In this document: positions 57,039 through 58,434 of the stretch, piece by piece | How positions within the stretch are numbered: the first letter of the stretch is position 1 | How the letters are laid out: each line of letters begins with the position of its first letter | IMG/VR virus record: IMGVR_UViG_3300035193_000026 | Span: 1 to 58,434 of that record | DNA length: 58,434 nucleotides | Strand: one strand, 5' to 3' | Source of the DNA: a virus | Position numbers and translations under genes: made by a program | The notes under the pieces: model-generated | Seen by the model: the letters and a program-made list of their open reading frames with translations, nothing else | Database searches by the model: none | Told to the model about the DNA's origin: nothing

Positions 57039-57067
57039 TTTACAAATCGTTTATAATATAATATGCT
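57039..57067 (+). promoter_or_regulatory. Promoter for the rightmost genes
   Basis: TTTACA (57039-57044), 17 nt, TATGCT (57062-57067). The expected transcript start (about 57074) coincides with the ATG of the HNH gene, which also lacks a ribosome site, so a leaderless mRNA is possible. Confidence 0.45.
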
Positions 57068-57073
57068 TTAATA

Positions 57074-57403
57074 ATGGGAGATAAAAGAAAACTCAACAAA
57101 CTACCTCCAAGATTAAACACTCTTTCAACAAAAATAGGAAGTGATATATCTACAAAACGAATCACCGGATCAGCATTGCAGAAAATTAATGACCGGATAG
57201 CTGCCCGTGATAATTATATATGTCAAATATGCCACAGATTTGTAACAACTTATGAAATTGATCATAAAATTCCCTTATTCATGGGAGGTCAGGAGGTAGA
57301 CGAAAATCGTCAACTTTTATGTATCTCCTGCCACAAAAATAAAACAGCGAAAGAAGAAAGTGAGCGACAAGGATGGGTTAATAGACCTGAATGTTTCAAA
57401 TAA
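57074..57403 (+). CDS. HNH endonuclease of the packaging-associated type, 109 aa
   Basis: The start GDKRKLNKLPPRLNTLSTKI, the core LQKINDRIAARDNYICQICH and EIDHKIPLFMGGQEVDENRQ, then LLCISCHKNKTAKEE, is typical of HNH proteins encoded beside terminases. Such proteins assist DNA cleavage in packaging. If the genome is circular it lies about 4 kb upstream of the terminase genes. No ribosome site was seen. Confidence 0.85.
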   Translation: MGDKRKLNKLPPRLNTLSTKIGSDISTKRITGSALQKINDRIAARDNYICQICHRFVTTYEIDHKIPLFMGGQEVDENRQLLCISCHKNKTAKEESERQGWVNRPECFK

Positions 57404-57434
57404 TACAATAACAATTTAACCGGGAGATGATAAA

Positions 57435-58145
57435 ATGAAAATGATAAAAAGATATAATCAATCAGATGAAGGTATACAAGGCAATTTTCCTTTGCATATG
57501 GCACTAAATAAGAATGGAGCCTGGGTAAAATGGGAAGATGTAGAACCCATAATCAAGCGACATCGTGAGGTATTAAGTAGGTTATGGACAGATGATTACG
57601 GTATATATATTGATGACAATCCTCAAATAATAGATGGAATCAGCATACCAAAGAAACCGGATGGAAGCATTAAGTGTAATTTTTGTTACAAGTCAAGTAT
57701 AGATACCTCTGCTATGTTTACGAATGGTGGTCATACCTATATTTGCAAAGAATGTGTTGATATGTACTGGGATAAATATAATAAGAATAATAAGCCACAG
57801 CATAATTCTCCGGAAAAGTTAAGGGAAATAATAAGAGAAATAAAAAAAATATGTTCAGCTACTTACGTTAATTACAAAAAGTCATTCAATGACATTTGCA
57901 ATATAATGGGAATCGATACATCAAGGGGGGCAATACCATCAGAAGAAAATCCTGTTATATTTAAATATGATTTCCCTGATATAGAAGGATACCAAGGAGA
58001 AGTAATTGAATTAAAATGTAATTGTCAAGAAGAAGTTGAACGGATTAATAATGGAAGTAGTATAAATAAAGTTCCAGGCGGTTATGTGATAAATGAAATC
58101 AAAGACTGGTGGATATGCCCTGCCCACGGATATAAGAAGAGGTAA
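57435..58145 (+). CDS. Protein with a ClpX-type zinc-binding domain, 236 aa
   Basis: GGGAG precedes the ATG. Residues about 78-110 (IKCNFCYKSSIDTSAMFTNG followed by YICKECVDMYW) match the C4 zinc-binding domain at the N-terminus of ClpX. There is no AAA+ domain. A further CNCQEE and CPAHGY near the C-terminus may form another metal site. The ClpX-like domain normally binds adaptors and substrates, so interference with ClpX is an idea, not a demonstrated role. Confidence 0.7.
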   Translation: MKMIKRYNQSDEGIQGNFPLHMALNKNGAWVKWEDVEPIIKRHREVLSRLWTDDYGIYIDDNPQIIDGISIPKKPDGSIKCNFCYKSSIDTSAMFTNGGHTYICKECVDMYWDKYNKNNKPQHNSPEKLREIIREIKKICSATYVNYKKSFNDICNIMGIDTSRGAIPSEENPVIFKYDFPDIEGYQGEVIELKCNCQEEVERINNGSSINKVPGGYVINEIKDWWICPAHGYKKR

Positions 58146-58158
58146 GAAAAACATAGAA

Positions 58159-58341
58159 ATGGGACAAGTTATTAAAGAAAAAAATATTGATCAATGGTGT
58201 AATTGTTTTGTTGAATTAGGAAGTTACATAAGGATATTAAACACAGATGATTTTACCTGTTTAGATTGTAGCTTATATTATACCGGAGAATGCCCTTATG
58301 TCGAGGTAGATAATAAAAATATTGCAACTAACAGCAACTAA
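58159..58341 (+). CDS. Cysteine-containing protein, 60 aa
   Basis: ATG 58159 has GAGGTAAG upstream; a longer reading overlaps the previous gene. QWCNCFVELG, then FTCLDCSLYYTGECPY, indicates zinc or disulfide binding. Function unknown. The remaining 93 nt to the end of the window contain no gene that I can support. Confidence 0.55.
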   Translation: MGQVIKEKNIDQWCNCFVELGSYIRILNTDDFTCLDCSLYYTGECPYVEVDNKNIATNSN

Positions 58342-58434
58342 TGATAAAATAAATAACTATGTTAAGTAATATAATAATTTCAACCACATACAGGGGGCAT
58401 CAAAATCTTTACAGCTTTTCAATATCTGGAAATA

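Noticed and set aside
1-58434. Direct terminal repeats proving a complete circular genome
   Set aside because: The first and last 60 bases share no obvious repeat, so circularity remains inference from gene order.
1-58434. Integrase, transposase or CRISPR array
   Set aside because: No product with recombinase motifs and no regularly spaced repeats were seen. The 44-bp repeats at 56780 are two copies only, with a third short core.

Overview
The window looks like a complete or nearly complete genome of a tailed, siphovirus-type temperate-looking bacteriophage (or prophage) of a Gram-negative host with AT-rich DNA. The Gram-negative call rests on a lambda-gpJ-like tail tip protein, a lipoprotein with a lipobox and Sec/Tat-type export signals. 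I cannot name the host. No integrase, tRNA gene, rRNA or CRISPR array was seen, and I found no direct repeat joining the two ends.

Layout. (1) 80-2454: a ParB-like/PAPS-reductase-like fusion gene, then leftward small genes including a ribbon-helix-helix regulator. (2) 2596-24064, rightward late operon: small and large terminase, portal, ClpP-type prohead protease, HK97-type capsid protein, decoration-like proteins, head-tail connectors, tail tube, a gpG/gpGT frameshift pair, tape measure, NlpC/P60-like tail protein and an 1833-residue gpJ-like tip with LamG-like and C1q-like domains. (3) 24089-30023: a leftward lipoprotein gene, four consecutive rightward genes whose products carry export signals and look like fibre or lectin proteins, then TM/coiled-coil and holin-like genes. 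No endolysin was recognised. (4) 30032-43142, leftward early operon of about 45 mostly small genes: a Sak4-like ATPase, a PD-(D/E)XK nuclease, a NinB-like protein, a SpoU/TrmH-type RNA methyltransferase, HNH nucleases, an XRE regulator and many CxxC mini-proteins. (5) 43190-53362, rightward: a CI/Cro-like regulator with a divergent promoter-operator region, cassettes of small zinc-binding proteins, a probable structured RNA, primase-polymerase/helicase, HD-domain protein, SSB, RuvC-like nuclease, ending at an intrinsic terminator. (6) 53366-56630: a second leftward operon of small genes. (7) 56641-57073: a non-coding region with 44-bp direct repeats. (8) 57074-58341: rightward HNH gene and a ClpX-zinc-finger-like gene, plausibly leading into the left end if the molecule is circular.

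How the parts work together. The late operon builds the virion. The leftward early operon supplies recombination (ATPase, nuclease, NinB-like protein) and host-takeover mini-proteins. The rightward early operon supplies replication (primase-helicase, SSB, resolvase). Many early genes appear to be driven by sigma70-like promoters of the form TTGACA-N17-TAATAT or close variants. Several junctions carry structured RNA: a three-way junction at 10821-10881, a stack of hairpins covering the ribosome site at 29187-29286, a leader with alternative pairings at 36218-36322, and a terminator-ended RNA of about 120 nt at 46614-46732 before the primase-helicase.

The most unusual items are the exported fibre/lectin cassette (24610-28697), the IbrB-IbrA-like fusion (80-1396), the structured RNAs and the repeated gene-boundary sequences that seem to organise exchangeable micro-gene cassettes. 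All assignments come from reading the sequence; no database search was run.
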